DNA of 64,000 nt from Cyanomargarita calcarea GSE-NOS-MK-12-04C (GTDB taxonomy: Bacteria; Cyanobacteriota; Cyanobacteriia; Cyanobacteriales; Nostocaceae), in NCBI GenBank assembly GCA_019359595.1, contig JAHHGZ010000004.1, positions 186,001 to 250,000 of the forward strand, given 5' to 3'. Position 1 is the stretch's first letter. Each line of letters opens with the position of its first letter. Positions 53,339-62,568 of this stretch are shown piece by piece. The notes under the pieces were generated by a model. That model did not search any database. It was not told the origin of the DNA and saw only the letters and a list, made by a program, of their open reading frames with translations. A program made the position numbers and the translations under genes.

Positions 53339-54622
53339 ATGGTGATTACAAAGAATAGGCTTGTTTTGGGTGCTACAGCAGTAACGCTTTCAACGATCGC
53401 TGTTACTAGCCTAGGCATTCATTCCCAAGGACAAGCCTTATTTAAAGAAAGTCCTAAGGAATTAGTAGACGAAGTTTGGCAAATTATTCAACGCCAATAC
53501 GTAGACGGAACTTTTAATAAGGTAGATTGGCAGGCTGTTCGTCAACAGTACTTGCGTAAATCTTACAGCAATCCGCAGGAAGCTTATAAGTCTATCCGGG
53601 AAATGCTGAAGAAGCTGGACGATCCATACACCCGCTTTATGGACCCAGAAGAGTTCAAGAATATGCAAGTTGATACCTCTGGGGAACTCACGGGTATTGG
53701 GATTACAATTAGTCAGGATGAAAAAACTAAACAATTGGTGGTGATTGCGCCAATTGAGGATACGCCAGCATTCAAGGCAGGGGTTCTGGCCAAGGATGTG
53801 ATCGTCCAAATTAACGGCAAAAGCACAAAGGGAATGGATACCAATCAAGCTGTATCCTTAATCAGGGGTGAAGCCGGAACCTCAGTAAACTTACTGATTC
53901 AGCGGAGCAGCGAGCGGAAAAAGTTTTCCATTAAACGGGCAAAGATTGAAATCCATCCTGTCCGCTATTCCCAGCAGAAAACTCCCATTGGTAATGTTGG
54001 CTACATTCGTCTGAACCAGTTCAGTGCCAACGCGGGTAAAGAGATGCAAAGTGCCATTAAAAATCTTGAAACCAAACAGGTAACTGGTTATATTCTTGAT
54101 TTACGTGGAAACCCAGGTGGCTTACTGTTCTCTAGTGTGGACATTGCCCGGATGTGGTTGAATAACGGCACGATTGTTTCAACCAAAGACCGTCAAGGTG
54201 AGCAAGAAAGAGAGACTGCAAACGGCAAAGCTCTAACTAATAAAGCATTGGTGATATTAGTAGATAAAGGTTCAGCCAGTGCCAGTGAAATTCTCTCAGG
54301 TGCGTTGCAAGATAATAAACGTGCCCTTTTGGTTGGGACTCAAACCTTTGGTAAAGGCTTAGTGCAATCGGTACGTCCTTTAGAAGATGGCTCAGGAGTC
54401 GCAGTAACCATTGCGAAATACTTTACCCCCAACGGTCGCGATATCAATAAGCACGGCATCGTTCCAGACGTGAAAGTGGATTTGACCGATGCCCAACGTA
54501 AGGAATTGTGGTTGAACGAACGCGAAAAACTCGGCACCTTACAAGACCCACAATTTGCTAAGGGTGTAGAAATTTTAGGCAAACAAATTGCTGGGAGAGG
54601 GGTGCCAAGAGCGGAGAAATGA
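53339..54622 (+). CDS. C-terminal processing serine protease (Ctp family)
   Basis: The product of 427 residues has an N-terminal signal or anchor segment (NRLVLGATAVTLSTIAVTSL), a PDZ domain (about 100-185, DTSGELTGIGITISQDEKTK) and an S41 tail-specific protease domain. The catalytic Ser is in VDKGSASASEILSGAL and the Lys in TQTFGKGLVQSVRPLE. Cyanobacteria carry CtpA, which matures the PSII D1 protein, and paralogs CtpB and CtpC. I cannot fix which one this is. I chose the ATG at 53339 (MVITKNRLVLG) over the first frame codon at 53294, since only this start gives a clean leader. Confidence 0.92.
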   Translation: MVITKNRLVLGATAVTLSTIAVTSLGIHSQGQALFKESPKELVDEVWQIIQRQYVDGTFNKVDWQAVRQQYLRKSYSNPQEAYKSIREMLKKLDDPYTRFMDPEEFKNMQVDTSGELTGIGITISQDEKTKQLVVIAPIEDTPAFKAGVLAKDVIVQINGKSTKGMDTNQAVSLIRGEAGTSVNLLIQRSSERKKFSIKRAKIEIHPVRYSQQKTPIGNVGYIRLNQFSANAGKEMQSAIKNLETKQVTGYILDLRGNPGGLLFSSVDIARMWLNNGTIVSTKDRQGEQERETANGKALTNKALVILVDKGSASASEILSGALQDNKRALLVGTQTFGKGLVQSVRPLEDGSGVAVTIAKYFTPNGRDINKHGIVPDVKVDLTDAQRKELWLNEREKLGTLQDPQFAKGVEILGKQIAGRGVPRAEK

Positions 54623-54682
54623 AGAGTTAGGAGTTAGGAATTAGGAGTTAGGAGTTATCAGCGTCAACTCCTCATTCCCCAT

Positions 54683-54868
54683 TTAGATTGGTTGGCATTT
54701 ACCCGCACGAATCAAACCAACACGACGCGCGATCGCTTCTCCTTCTGAATCAAACGGTCCCCACTTCTCTACAATTTCTGAATTATCGTCCTCGACTTCG
54801 CTACTGGGGATAACCTTACAGTCTCCGGCAGATTGCTTGACAACGTGCCAACTTTGTGCATCTTCCAT
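54683..54868 (-). CDS. Small conserved cyanobacterial protein
   Basis: The 61-residue soluble protein matches a small cyanobacterial hypothetical family as I recall it. It starts MEDAQSWHVVKQSAGDCKVI and ends GEAIARRVGLIRAGKCQPI, with an acidic middle (SSEVEDDNSEIVEKWGPF). The pattern suggests a small beta-alpha domain. The function is unknown. It converges on the Ctp gene, from which it is separated by a short heptamer repeat. Confidence 0.7.
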   Translation of the reverse strand: MEDAQSWHVVKQSAGDCKVIPSSEVEDDNSEIVEKWGPFDSEGEAIARRVGLIRAGKCQPI

Positions 54869-54925
54869 GTTTAAATAAAAATTTTGTTTCTTACAGAAAA
54901 ATTTTACGGCAGAAAAGAAAACATT

Positions 54926-55019
54926 TCTCTGGAATAAACCAAATTGATGGGATAAGTAGTAAAAATGAACTCTTAGAAAATCCAGTAATTGTGGTCAGAA
55001 TGCGATCGCGGAGTTGTTA
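54926..55019. repeat. Duplicated segment, copy A
   Basis: This 94-bp stretch corresponds to 55315-55440: TCTCTGGAATAAA...ACCAAATTG...AAGTAGTA...AATGAACTCTTAG, ending in a 34-bp identical block (54986-55019) that contains GCGATCGCGGAGTTGTTA. Relative to copy B it lacks 28 bp lying between two CTTAG direct repeats. It overlaps the 3' end of the minus-strand gene 54973-55266. Confidence 0.85.
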
Positions 55020-55266
55020 AACCTCGTCTACCTTGAGAACCGTCGTTTTTTACCAAAATATCTGGAAAATCTTCGTCCAGACTATCCCAGCTTCTTAGCA
55101 ATGCTAGGAGCGATCGGGGGTTATCTACTTCAGTAAGTTGAGCAGATGTGCTTTGGATTGCTTTATTCAATTCTTCGCTCAGGCGATGTTTATCAGCATC
55201 TGAAAGCTGATTAATCAGACTCAGCAGTTGTTCAAAGCTGGGAAAGTGCTGACTAATGTTTTGCAT
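54973..55266 (-). CDS. Small protein of unknown function, possibly altered C-terminus
   Basis: The 97-residue product, starting MQNISQHFPSFEQLLSLINQ, is soluble and helical at the N-terminus (LSDADKHRLSEELNKAIQST), followed by NPRSLLALLRSWDSLDEDFP. This resembles small antitoxin-like proteins common beside PIN or RelE toxins, but no toxin gene is adjacent. The C-terminal 25 residues (SQGRRGLTTPRSHSDHNYWIF) are encoded by the duplicated block and look out of place, so the original end may have been lost. An upstream in-frame start at 55347 would add 27 unlikely residues. Confidence 0.5.
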   Translation of the reverse strand: MQNISQHFPSFEQLLSLINQLSDADKHRLSEELNKAIQSTSAQLTEVDNPRSLLALLRSWDSLDEDFPDILVKNDGSQGRRGLTTPRSHSDHNYWIF

Positions 55267-55314
55267 TGTAGGCTTTAATCTCCACAATTCTAACCATATT
55301 ACAATTGTAGCTAG

Positions 55315-55440
55315 TCTCTGGAATAAATCAAACCAAATTGCTGGCACAAGTAGTAGGAATGAACTCTTAGCTTTTCCTTTCTCTGAACCGCTACTTAGAA
55401 AATCATTAATTGTGGTCAGAATGCGATCGCGGAGTTGTTA
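55315..55440. repeat. Duplicated segment, copy B
   Basis: The counterpart of 54926-55019, lying upstream of the same minus-strand gene. Its 34-bp block 55407-55440 is identical to 54986-55019, which encodes the gene's C-terminus. Copy B therefore looks like the 3' end of a second, deleted gene copy. Confidence 0.85.
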
Positions 55441-55515
55441 GTTCCTTAACTGCGTCCAAAATATGGTAATTTCTTCTCAAATTTAGCTACTTTGCCGCAA
55501 TACAATAACTAAACT

Positions 55516-56412
55516 TTAAGGCTTTGCGTTTCCTGCATCCGGTTGAATAAGGATGGGTACACCTCCTTTTTCCGAACCAATGACGACAATCTTAGAATTA
55601 GGAGATTGAGCTATTTTTTCAGTAGCCTCAATAGCACGTAATTGCAGCACAGCATTACTTAACCCAGCAGAAATAATCTTTTGAGAATCAGCTACACCTC
55701 GAGCTTCGATGCGTTTACGTTCGGCTTCTTGACGTTCTTTTTCTAAGACAAATTTCATCTGCTGATTTTGTTGTTCTGCCTTGAGTTTCTCTTGAATTGC
55801 TGCTTGAAGAGTATCGGGCATTTTCACGTTTCTTAACAGGGCTTCTTCAACAACAAAACCCAAAGCAGGTAACTGTTGGGTAAGCTGTTGGTCTAACTGT
55901 TGGGCTATTTCTTGACGTTTGGTAGAATATACTGCAGATGCGGGGTAGTTTGCCGCGATCGCGCGAATTGTAGAACGAAATCGAGAAATTACTAATTGTG
56001 TCTCGTCAGTACCAATTGTTTTATACACCGTCGCTGCTTTTTGCGGGTCGATTTTGTATTGCAGACTCACATCTAGATTTAGACTCAAACCTTCCTGAGA
56101 TGTAGCGTCTACATTTTCCTTGACATCCTTTAATCTAGTGGAAAAATTGAGAACCTTAGCAAAGGGATTCATCACGTGGATGCCTGGGCTGAGAGTATTA
56201 TCTGACACCTGACCAAATACATTTACCACTCCAACATTACCAGGTGGAACAATGACTAAAACTCTGAGAATGGAAGCAACTACAGCAATGCTACCAATCA
56301 ATACAGTAACCGTGCGAATTGCCAAACGAGTGCGATCGCCAGATATCCTTCCAGAGTTTAAATAGACCAAAATTGCAATTAAACTAGTTAGGAGAGTAAA
56401 TATAAAACCCAT
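55516..56412 (-). CDS. SPFH/prohibitin-family membrane protein
   Basis: The product of about 298 residues has an N-terminal membrane region with two hydrophobic stretches (about 1-20 and 32-55), then an SPFH/band-7 domain (VPPGNVGVVNVFGQVSDNTL, HVMNPFAKVLNFSTRLKDV) and a long coiled coil (KLKAEQQNQQMKFVLEKERQ and onward to about 260). Prohibitin-type proteins form ring assemblies at the membrane and modulate proteases such as FtsH. The start is the ATG at 56412; the upstream GTG frame adds 15 residues without benefit. Confidence 0.88.
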   Translation of the reverse strand: MGFIFTLLTSLIAILVYLNSGRISGDRTRLAIRTVTVLIGSIAVVASILRVLVIVPPGNVGVVNVFGQVSDNTLSPGIHVMNPFAKVLNFSTRLKDVKENVDATSQEGLSLNLDVSLQYKIDPQKAATVYKTIGTDETQLVISRFRSTIRAIAANYPASAVYSTKRQEIAQQLDQQLTQQLPALGFVVEEALLRNVKMPDTLQAAIQEKLKAEQQNQQMKFVLEKERQEAERKRIEARGVADSQKIISAGLSNAVLQLRAIEATEKIAQSPNSKIVVIGSEKGGVPILIQPDAGNAKP

Positions 56413-56524
56413 AAAATTTATTGTATGGTTAAGATGCGATAGATACTTAACCACCACAGTATATTCACAAGTTTAAGAGAACGTCATCGGAGATTTAACT
56501 GACTATTGAAACTAATAGCACTCA

Positions 56525-57166
56525 CTAAATTTGCTCTCTAACCCACAGACGAAAAGCCCTGAGTGTGGGACTTCTACCTACAGTTTTACTTTGTTCGACA
56601 AATCGAGGAATCGCTAAAAAAATAGGCAAGTTGGGAAAAGTTGCGCTAATTTCAGACTCGATATATTTGCCATCCTTTATAAGATTAATTTGTAACTTGC
56701 CATCTTCGTATCGCCACAATTCGGGAACTCCTAATGCTTCATAAGCATTCAGTTGAGTCTTGGATGTAACATCAACTTCAATCGCTAAATCGGGTGGTGG
56801 ATCGACAGTTAAATCTATTCGCTCTTTGCCAATCATCCGAGCGTGATTTTGAATGTAGAAAGAATCGTCAGGTTCCACACCACTAGCCATGTCTTCCCGT
56901 TTAAAAGTAGTTGAGCCAAAGGGTTCGCAGTCTATTTCTAACTCTTCGAGGAGAATTTTCACCAAATCCCCAATCAAGACTTTGGCTACTTCATGCTTCG
57001 GTAATGGCATTCTAATCTCCAAGGTTCCCTGACTGTAAGCCAATCGAGTCGCTCGATGTTCGCCAAGCTCTTCTAGGATGGCTTCAAATTCTTGCCAGTT
57101 GACATTGTGCAGTATTACTCTATGTCCCGGCGGAACACTTAATTGTTGTAATTGAAGTGTTATCAT
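56525..57166 (-). CDS. Uma2-family (DUF820) putative endonuclease
   Basis: The 213-residue product is the second Uma2/DUF820 protein here. Landmarks are EFEAILEELGEHRATRLAYS, the acidic VEPDDSFYIQNHARM, the core DLAIEVDVTSKTQLNAYEAL and VPELWRYEDGKLQI. It belongs to a different subgroup from the one at 8008-8592, with DDSF in place of DVAIV. Single gene; function unknown. Confidence 0.87.
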   Translation of the reverse strand: MITLQLQQLSVPPGHRVILHNVNWQEFEAILEELGEHRATRLAYSQGTLEIRMPLPKHEVAKVLIGDLVKILLEELEIDCEPFGSTTFKREDMASGVEPDDSFYIQNHARMIGKERIDLTVDPPPDLAIEVDVTSKTQLNAYEALGVPELWRYEDGKLQINLIKDGKYIESEISATFPNLPIFLAIPRFVEQSKTVGRSPTLRAFRLWVREQI

Positions 57167-57483
57167 TACAAACCACTGATATTTAAGGTTGAGCAGGCGA
57201 AAGTCAGTATGAAATTATGATAGCAGTGGCTTGTATTTTATAAAATCGTCAAATAAGTAGCACGAATTTGATCTGCCCGATTGATTATAGTTAGAGTTGT
57301 GAAAACTTTACCCATCTCGTTGGTATCTTTTGTTTGCATAACTTCCTCCTGATTACGACGCAAAGTAGGGGTTTTAGTTTTTTATTAAGATTAGTTTAAC
57401 GCTTTTTCTTATTTCAAAATTCACGTTGTTTAGAAACCCGACTTCTCCAAAAAGTCGGGTTTCTAAATTTAAGTAATCAAAAA
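57167..57483. other. Intergenic with one strong hairpin
   Basis: The gap between two minus-strand genes contains the hairpin listed at 57431-57465. A CTTCCTCCTG motif near 57343 would act as a ribosome site on the minus strand only if followed by an ATG, and I see no real ORF. Nothing else is evident. Confidence 0.45.
57431..57465 (-). terminator. 14-bp hairpin after the EF-G-like gene
   Basis: TAGAAACCCGACTT (57431-57444) pairs exactly with AAGTCGGGTTTCTA (57452-57465) around a 7-nt loop, 18 bp past the minus-strand stop. The GAAACCCGACTT palindrome is a widespread cyanobacterial repeat. It lacks a T-run on the minus strand, so its termination strength is uncertain. Confidence 0.6.
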
Positions 57484-59526
57484 TTACTTGTTACCGTTAC
57501 CGTTACCATTAGCTATCAGGATGCGTTCAGCAAGTTTTTCTGGCACCTCCTGTAGATGGTCATATTCCCAATGGAAAGAACCGACACCTAAAGTAAGCGA
57601 TCGCAGTTCTATAATAAAATTCTGCATCTCGGCTTGAGGTAAGTATGCTGAAATATTATCCCATCCTTGCCAATCGTTTCGGCCTTGATAACCCAAAATC
57701 TGCCCCCGTCTACCACTAAGCAGTTGCAGCACTTTGGCGGTAAATTCGCTCGGGTTCATTACTTCCAAACGAACAATTGGTTCTAGAAGTGTTGGTTGAC
57801 ACTGCGGCATCCCCGTTTGCATGGCGACGCGAGCGGCTTGTTTAAATGCTTGTTCGGAACTATCGACGTTGTGGTAGGAACCATTGGTTAATGTTACCGC
57901 TACATCCACCACAGGGAAGCCAAGAGGTCCATGTGACAAAAATTCTCTAACCCCGACTTCAACACCGGGAATATACTGTCTTGGCACCACCCCACCAACG
58001 ATGGTTTCTCTGAAGTTAAAGCCTTCACCTCTGTCTAAAGGTTTGATGTCGAGATAAACATCGCCAAACTGTCCGTGTCCCCCGCTTTGGTGTTTGTAGC
58101 GTCCGTGAACTGCAGAAACCTCTTTGCGAATAGTTTCTTTATAAGCGACTTGCGGTAATTGCGTCGTCATTGGTAAGTTATATTTGCGGCGCAGTCTGTC
58201 GAGTGCGACTTGCAAATGTATTTCACCTTGTCCCCAAAGAATTACTTCATGGGTGTCCCCATGTTGTTCCCAAGCTAGGGATGGATCTTCTTCTAAAAGT
58301 TTGGCGATCGCGGCACTCAGTTTAACTTCATCGTTGCGCTTTTCAGGAGCGATCGCCAGAGCGTAAACTGGTTCTAATTGTTGTGAGAAAGGAAATTCAC
58401 TCGTATTTTTCTGCTGCAAGGAAAGTGAATCACCAGTCTTGATACCATCTAAACGGCTCAAAGCGACGATTTCACCTGCAAAAGCTTCATTTACGGTTTG
58501 CATCTGTTGCCCCATGACACGGTAAATTCCCCCAACCCGGACGCCGTTGAGGACAATACCATCCGTTAATTTACCCTGCCAGACCCGCACCAGCGAAAGT
58601 TTGCCTCCTTGAGGAGTATAAAAAGTTTTCAGTACTTGGGCTTTTGGGGCATTCGCTTTCCCGAGAATTCCCCGACGTTCGGCTGTGATTTCTGGTTCTG
58701 GGGCTTCTCTTTGTAAAGCTTCTAATAAAGGTCGCACGCCATAATCTTGCTGGGCTACACCAAAGAAAACTGGAACCACTAAATCTGCACTTAATTCCAG
58801 TTTTAAATCCTTGAGAATTTCTTCTTGAGGTGGTTCAATATCTTCTAAAAGTTCTTCGAGTAAATGGTCGTCAAAATTTGCCAAAGCTTCCAGCATTTCC
58901 GCCCGTGCTGTATGTTCTTCTGCTTTTAAGGATTCGGGAAACGGAATCGGATCTGCAGCTTTTCCAGCATGGTATTTATATGCTTGTTCGGTTACTAAGT
59001 CAATAAAGCCTGTGAGCTCTTCCTCTTTCATTATGGGATATTGATGCGCCACTAGAGGACGACTGGAAACAGCTTTTAAGGCGTGCAATGTTTCCAAAAC
59101 GTGGATATTAGTCCGATCCATTTTGTTGACAAATACCAGATGGGGAATTTGCCAATCGTCGAGGAACTTAAATAGAGGTGCAAGAGTCAGAACTCTATCT
59201 GTGATGGGTTCGCACACAACAATTGCGGCATCAACTCCCATGAGGGCGTTGTAGGTTTCTTGGGCAAATTCCACACTTCCTGGACAGTCAACGAATGTGA
59301 AGCAAGTACCATTATATTCTGTACTGGCGGCGCTAACTTCTACGCTCATTTGGCGATCGCGTGATTCGGCAGCACTATCTCCTACCGTGTTGCCATCTTT
59401 AACGCTACCTTTACGGTAAATTGCCCCTGTAACAAATAATAAACTCTCTAGGAAAGTGGTCTTCCCACTTAAGTATGGACCGACAATTGCAACATTCCGC
59501 GAACCCGATTTTACTTTTTCGTTCAT
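57484..59526 (-). CDS. EF-G-like translational GTPase (EF-G2 group)
   Basis: The product of 680 residues has the five-domain layout of elongation factor G but belongs to the divergent EF-G-like group. The P-loop is VAIVGPYLSGKTTFLES rather than the GHIDHGKTT type, the G3 motif is FVDCPGSVEFA with Ser where EF-G has the catalytic His, and G4 is VFVNKMDRT. Domains IV-V (GGHGQFGDVYLDIKPLDRGE, VMNPSEFTAKVLQLLSGRRG) are intact. It ends in an Asn-Gly repeat. The ATG at 59526 is preceded by a strong AAAGGAGG site, so I reject the longer frame to 59562. Its role in translation is not known. Confidence 0.9.
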   Translation of the reverse strand: MNEKVKSGSRNVAIVGPYLSGKTTFLESLLFVTGAIYRKGSVKDGNTVGDSAAESRDRQMSVEVSAASTEYNGTCFTFVDCPGSVEFAQETYNALMGVDAAIVVCEPITDRVLTLAPLFKFLDDWQIPHLVFVNKMDRTNIHVLETLHALKAVSSRPLVAHQYPIMKEEELTGFIDLVTEQAYKYHAGKAADPIPFPESLKAEEHTARAEMLEALANFDDHLLEELLEDIEPPQEEILKDLKLELSADLVVPVFFGVAQQDYGVRPLLEALQREAPEPEITAERRGILGKANAPKAQVLKTFYTPQGGKLSLVRVWQGKLTDGIVLNGVRVGGIYRVMGQQMQTVNEAFAGEIVALSRLDGIKTGDSLSLQQKNTSEFPFSQQLEPVYALAIAPEKRNDEVKLSAAIAKLLEEDPSLAWEQHGDTHEVILWGQGEIHLQVALDRLRRKYNLPMTTQLPQVAYKETIRKEVSAVHGRYKHQSGGHGQFGDVYLDIKPLDRGEGFNFRETIVGGVVPRQYIPGVEVGVREFLSHGPLGFPVVDVAVTLTNGSYHNVDSSEQAFKQAARVAMQTGMPQCQPTLLEPIVRLEVMNPSEFTAKVLQLLSGRRGQILGYQGRNDWQGWDNISAYLPQAEMQNFIIELRSLTLGVGSFHWEYDHLQEVPEKLAERILIANGNGNGNK

Positions 59527-59861
59527 AAAACCTCCTTTGCGGTCAGCCAGATTCAGCCGCACTACGCTTAGTTATTCAGGGATAAATATGCTCGTTCACA
59601 AATCGATCCCGTCTTTAATTTGACAATATATCGCCTTTCCTCATTGCAGCAAATAATCGTATTCTGTTGTAAGATTTACTTCAAGAAAAATTAATTGTTA
59701 CAAACTTTCCTAGATAAAAATAAATATTTGTGAATATAGTCAGCATTTGATTGTGTCGTTCAAGTCTTTTATCAAAGAAAGGATTACACAAAAATTTCAG
59801 TCCTTTTTTATTAATATTTTTCGTGCGAACCAAATTTGTAGTCAAGTAAACATAAGTACAA
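59527..59861. other. Divergent promoter region of the EF-G-like and TPR genes
   Basis: About 335 bp of AT-rich sequence separate the two divergent genes and must hold both promoters. No ORF or strong hairpin is seen. Confidence 0.5.
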
Positions 59862-60773
59862 ATGCAAATATTACTATATAAAAATCATCTCTTTAGGTGT
59901 GTAGGTTTGATACTGCTGAGTGGAACCATTCTCACCTCCTCCCCCTCTCTCGGACAAGCGCAACAAGGATACATTGGTAAAAACGCCATAGACTTTTTAA
60001 ATGAAGGATTCCAGTTAGTCCAACAAAGTAGAGTTAAAGAAGCGATCGCTGCCTTTCGCCAAGCCACCGAGCTAGAACCTGGTTTAGCACAAGCACACTA
60101 TAATTTGGGGCTAGCACTGCGCCAAGTTGGACAATTACAACCAGCCGCTGATGCATTTTATAAAGCAACCCAAGCAGATCCCAAATTTGCCTCAGCTTAT
60201 GCTGATTTGGGTGCAGCGTTGTTAGAAGGGAATAACTTACAGATTGCCAATGATTATTTGCTGCTTGCCCTGCAGTTGGAGCCAAAACTCGGTACTGCTC
60301 ACTATAACTTGGGATTGCTACAAGAACAGCAAGGAGATTGCGATCGGGCGATCGCATCTTTTAAAAAAGCGATGGAATTTAGCAAAAATGCACCAGAACC
60401 TGCCTACCACATGGGCTTATGCTACTTAAAAAAACGCGAAACAAATAAAGCTAGAGATTCTTTTCGCAAAGCAATTCAAATAAACCCCAACTATCCAGAA
60501 GCTCACTACAATATCGGTTCTATGCTGTTTACTGAAGGTAAGTCAAAAGAAGCTTTAGCATCCTTTAGAAAATCAGCCGAGACAAACTCTAACTATCCCA
60601 ATGCCTATTATGGAGCCGGGTTAGCTTTTATGCAATTGCAACAGTGTGGTGAAGCAGTACAAGTGTTCCAATATGCTAGAGATTTATTCAACGCTCAAGG
60701 AAATCGCGATTGGGGAAGGAATGCTGAACAATTGATACAACAGGCACAGAGTTGTAATTTTCCACGGCGTTAA
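59862..60773 (+). CDS. Exported tetratricopeptide-repeat protein
   Basis: The 303-residue product has an N-terminal signal segment (CVGLILLSGTILTSSPSLGQ, about 12-33) and six to seven TPR units from about residue 45, such as AIAAFRQATELEPGLAQAHY, AADAFYKATQADPKFASAYA and ARDSFRKAIQINPNYPEAHY. TPRs form a helical scaffold for protein partners; export points to a periplasmic or lumenal scaffold. The partner cannot be inferred. The ATG start is supported by the leader. A PsiE-like gene follows 36 bp downstream on the same strand. Confidence 0.88.
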   Translation: MQILLYKNHLFRCVGLILLSGTILTSSPSLGQAQQGYIGKNAIDFLNEGFQLVQQSRVKEAIAAFRQATELEPGLAQAHYNLGLALRQVGQLQPAADAFYKATQADPKFASAYADLGAALLEGNNLQIANDYLLLALQLEPKLGTAHYNLGLLQEQQGDCDRAIASFKKAMEFSKNAPEPAYHMGLCYLKKRETNKARDSFRKAIQINPNYPEAHYNIGSMLFTEGKSKEALASFRKSAETNSNYPNAYYGAGLAFMQLQQCGEAVQVFQYARDLFNAQGNRDWGRNAEQLIQQAQSCNFPRR

Positions 60774-60809
60774 CGAGCGATCGCTGCCAGAATCACGAGA
60801 CAATCATAA

Positions 60810-61373
60810 ATGGTTCAAGTTGTCTGGCTCAGGGTGGAAATTTTTATGCCAAATCGCTTTAAGAATCGATTTATGTTTTCTAATCGCTGCCTCGATCGGC
60901 ATTGGATAGTTCGCAACATGGAGGCATTCCAAGACTTAATTGTGATTGCCCTATGTTTTGGTCTGTTTGGTGTGATGCTGATCCAGTTGTGTGGTATTTT
61001 CAAGGCCCTTATTCATACCATAGATTACAAAGAAATTACAGCCAAAATACTGTTTATCTTGATTTTGGTTGAGTTATTCCGGCTTTTAATGGTCTACTTG
61101 CAAGAACATAGCATCTCCGTTGGCGTGGCAGTAGAGGTGACAATTGTATCCTTACTGCGAGAAATAGTGGTTCACGGAGCGCTAGAAATTGCTTGGTCTC
61201 AGACTGTATCTGTTTGTCTTTTATTGTTTATTTTAGGAGGGCTGCTGGTAGTCTGCGCTAAAATTCCGTACATGGATGATATGAGTAATAGCTCTGATAT
61301 TTATCCTGAAATGAATCAAGCGGGTAAACAGCAAAAAGAGGGGTCATACCTGCTTGGCAAAGAAGCTAATTAG
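60810..61373 (+). CDS. PsiE-like (phosphate-starvation-inducible E family) membrane protein
   Basis: The 187-residue product has four hydrophobic segments (about 50-70, 87-105, 115-135, 137-157), with LFRLLMVYLQEHSISVGVAV matching the PsiE-family pattern of a conserved Glu/His region between helices. The first E. coli member is induced on phosphate starvation; the molecular function is unknown. The first ATG is listed; an ATG at 60846 (MPNRFKNRFMF) is an alternative. It may be co-transcribed with the TPR gene. Confidence 0.75.
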   Translation: MVQVVWLRVEIFMPNRFKNRFMFSNRCLDRHWIVRNMEAFQDLIVIALCFGLFGVMLIQLCGIFKALIHTIDYKEITAKILFILILVELFRLLMVYLQEHSISVGVAVEVTIVSLLREIVVHGALEIAWSQTVSVCLLLFILGGLLVVCAKIPYMDDMSNSSDIYPEMNQAGKQQKEGSYLLGKEAN

Positions 61374-61473
61374 AATAACAATTTCAGCCGTTGAATGGAT
61401 GTCATTTTCCCAAGAAATGACCTCTAATCCTTCCTTGTGTTCAGGTTGTTTTGAGCAATTTGGATACCCCCTG

Positions 61474-62073
61474 TCACGAAAGAATTCTTGTTAAATCTAA
61501 GTTGAAGCCAGGTAGAACATTTTCACAACTAACACAGTGTGGGGATTGAATGACTTCAACCTCTCTACCTAGCTGATAAACCTCAACCTGCTTATCTTGA
61601 GGGTTAATCAGTAAACCTAAGCGCACCCCATTATCCCGATACTCCAGCATTTTCTCCTGAAGGTCTGACAAATTATCTGTGCGAGAACGTAGCTCAATTA
61701 CAAAATCCGGTGCTAGCGGAGGGAACTTCTCTCGATCTTCAACAGATAGGGCATTCCAACGAGATAATTCTATCCAAGCAGCATCAGGCGATCTTTGACT
61801 TCCTAATGGCAGCTTGAAAATGGTAGAGGAGCTAAATACTTCACCTAGCTGACTGATTTCATTCCAAACATATAACTGTGAACCTAAGTTCAACTCACGT
61901 TTTCCACTTTCTCCGCCTACTGGTGGCATGACAATGAGTATTCCGGCTCTAGTTAATTCAAGTGGTTGTTGTGGGTTGGCAACACAAAGATCGTAAAATT
62001 GTTCGTCAGTCAGTTTCAGAGTGCTGAGATTGAGGGGAAGTGAGTCCGCAACATGGGACTGAACGATGCTCAT
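61474..62073 (-). CDS. Uma2-family (DUF820) putative endonuclease
   Basis: The 199-residue product is the third Uma2/DUF820 protein. Landmarks are LTDEQFYDLCVANPQQPLEL, the acidic RSPDAAWIELSRWNAL, the core DFVIELRSRTDNLSDLQEKM and LLINPQDKQVEVYQLG. I chose the ATG at 62073, which follows GGAGGTTTT, over the first frame codon at 62097. Single gene; function unknown. Confidence 0.88.
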   Translation of the reverse strand: MSIVQSHVADSLPLNLSTLKLTDEQFYDLCVANPQQPLELTRAGILIVMPPVGGESGKRELNLGSQLYVWNEISQLGEVFSSSTIFKLPLGSQRSPDAAWIELSRWNALSVEDREKFPPLAPDFVIELRSRTDNLSDLQEKMLEYRDNGVRLGLLINPQDKQVEVYQLGREVEVIQSPHCVSCENVLPGFNLDLTRILS

Positions 62074-62325
62074 AAAACCTCCAAACAATTGCAGCAATTA
62101 ATTTTCGTAGTACTCCCATTATGTCAGGATCTTTTTCTGCCGACTAAATTTTATTTCTTTATGATCGCTCATTTTACCCCAAAGAGCGTGAACTTGACGG
62201 GTTACAGTGTTATGAAGAGAATAGACCACTGATATTGTAATAAACATTCCTACTCTTTTAGACAGATGAATCACTTTTTTAACGTGAGTAGAACTTAAGA
62301 GTGAAAACGTTACCAGGGTAAATCA

Positions 62326-62568
62326 ATGGCTACAAATACAGGGAACGGTAATTCTCAACCGATTAGCAACCTAGAATACGACTTCATCACCGTGTTGCAT
62401 AACAAGGCTGAAGCAGTTAAAGCTTATGAAAGTTACATTCAAGACGCACAGCAAGCAGGTTCTCAACCTTGTGTGGAATTGTTTCAGAAGTTGCGGCAAT
62501 CTGATATGCAGCAAGCCCAAGAAATCCGTCACCATCTTCAGCAAGTAATGCAGCACGGGAAGATGTAA
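62326..62568 (+). CDS. Small helical protein of unknown function
   Basis: The 80-residue product is soluble and almost entirely helical: two amphipathic helices (DFITVLHNKAEAVKAYESYI and QQAQEIRHHLQQVMQHG) joined by a turn containing QPCVELFQ. A His-rich second helix (RHHLQQVMQHGKM) could bind metal. It resembles a cyanobacterial hypothetical family I recall but cannot name. A clear terminator follows, which supports its being an expressed gene. Confidence 0.65.
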   Translation: MATNTGNGNSQPISNLEYDFITVLHNKAEAVKAYESYIQDAQQAGSQPCVELFQKLRQSDMQQAQEIRHHLQQVMQHGKM

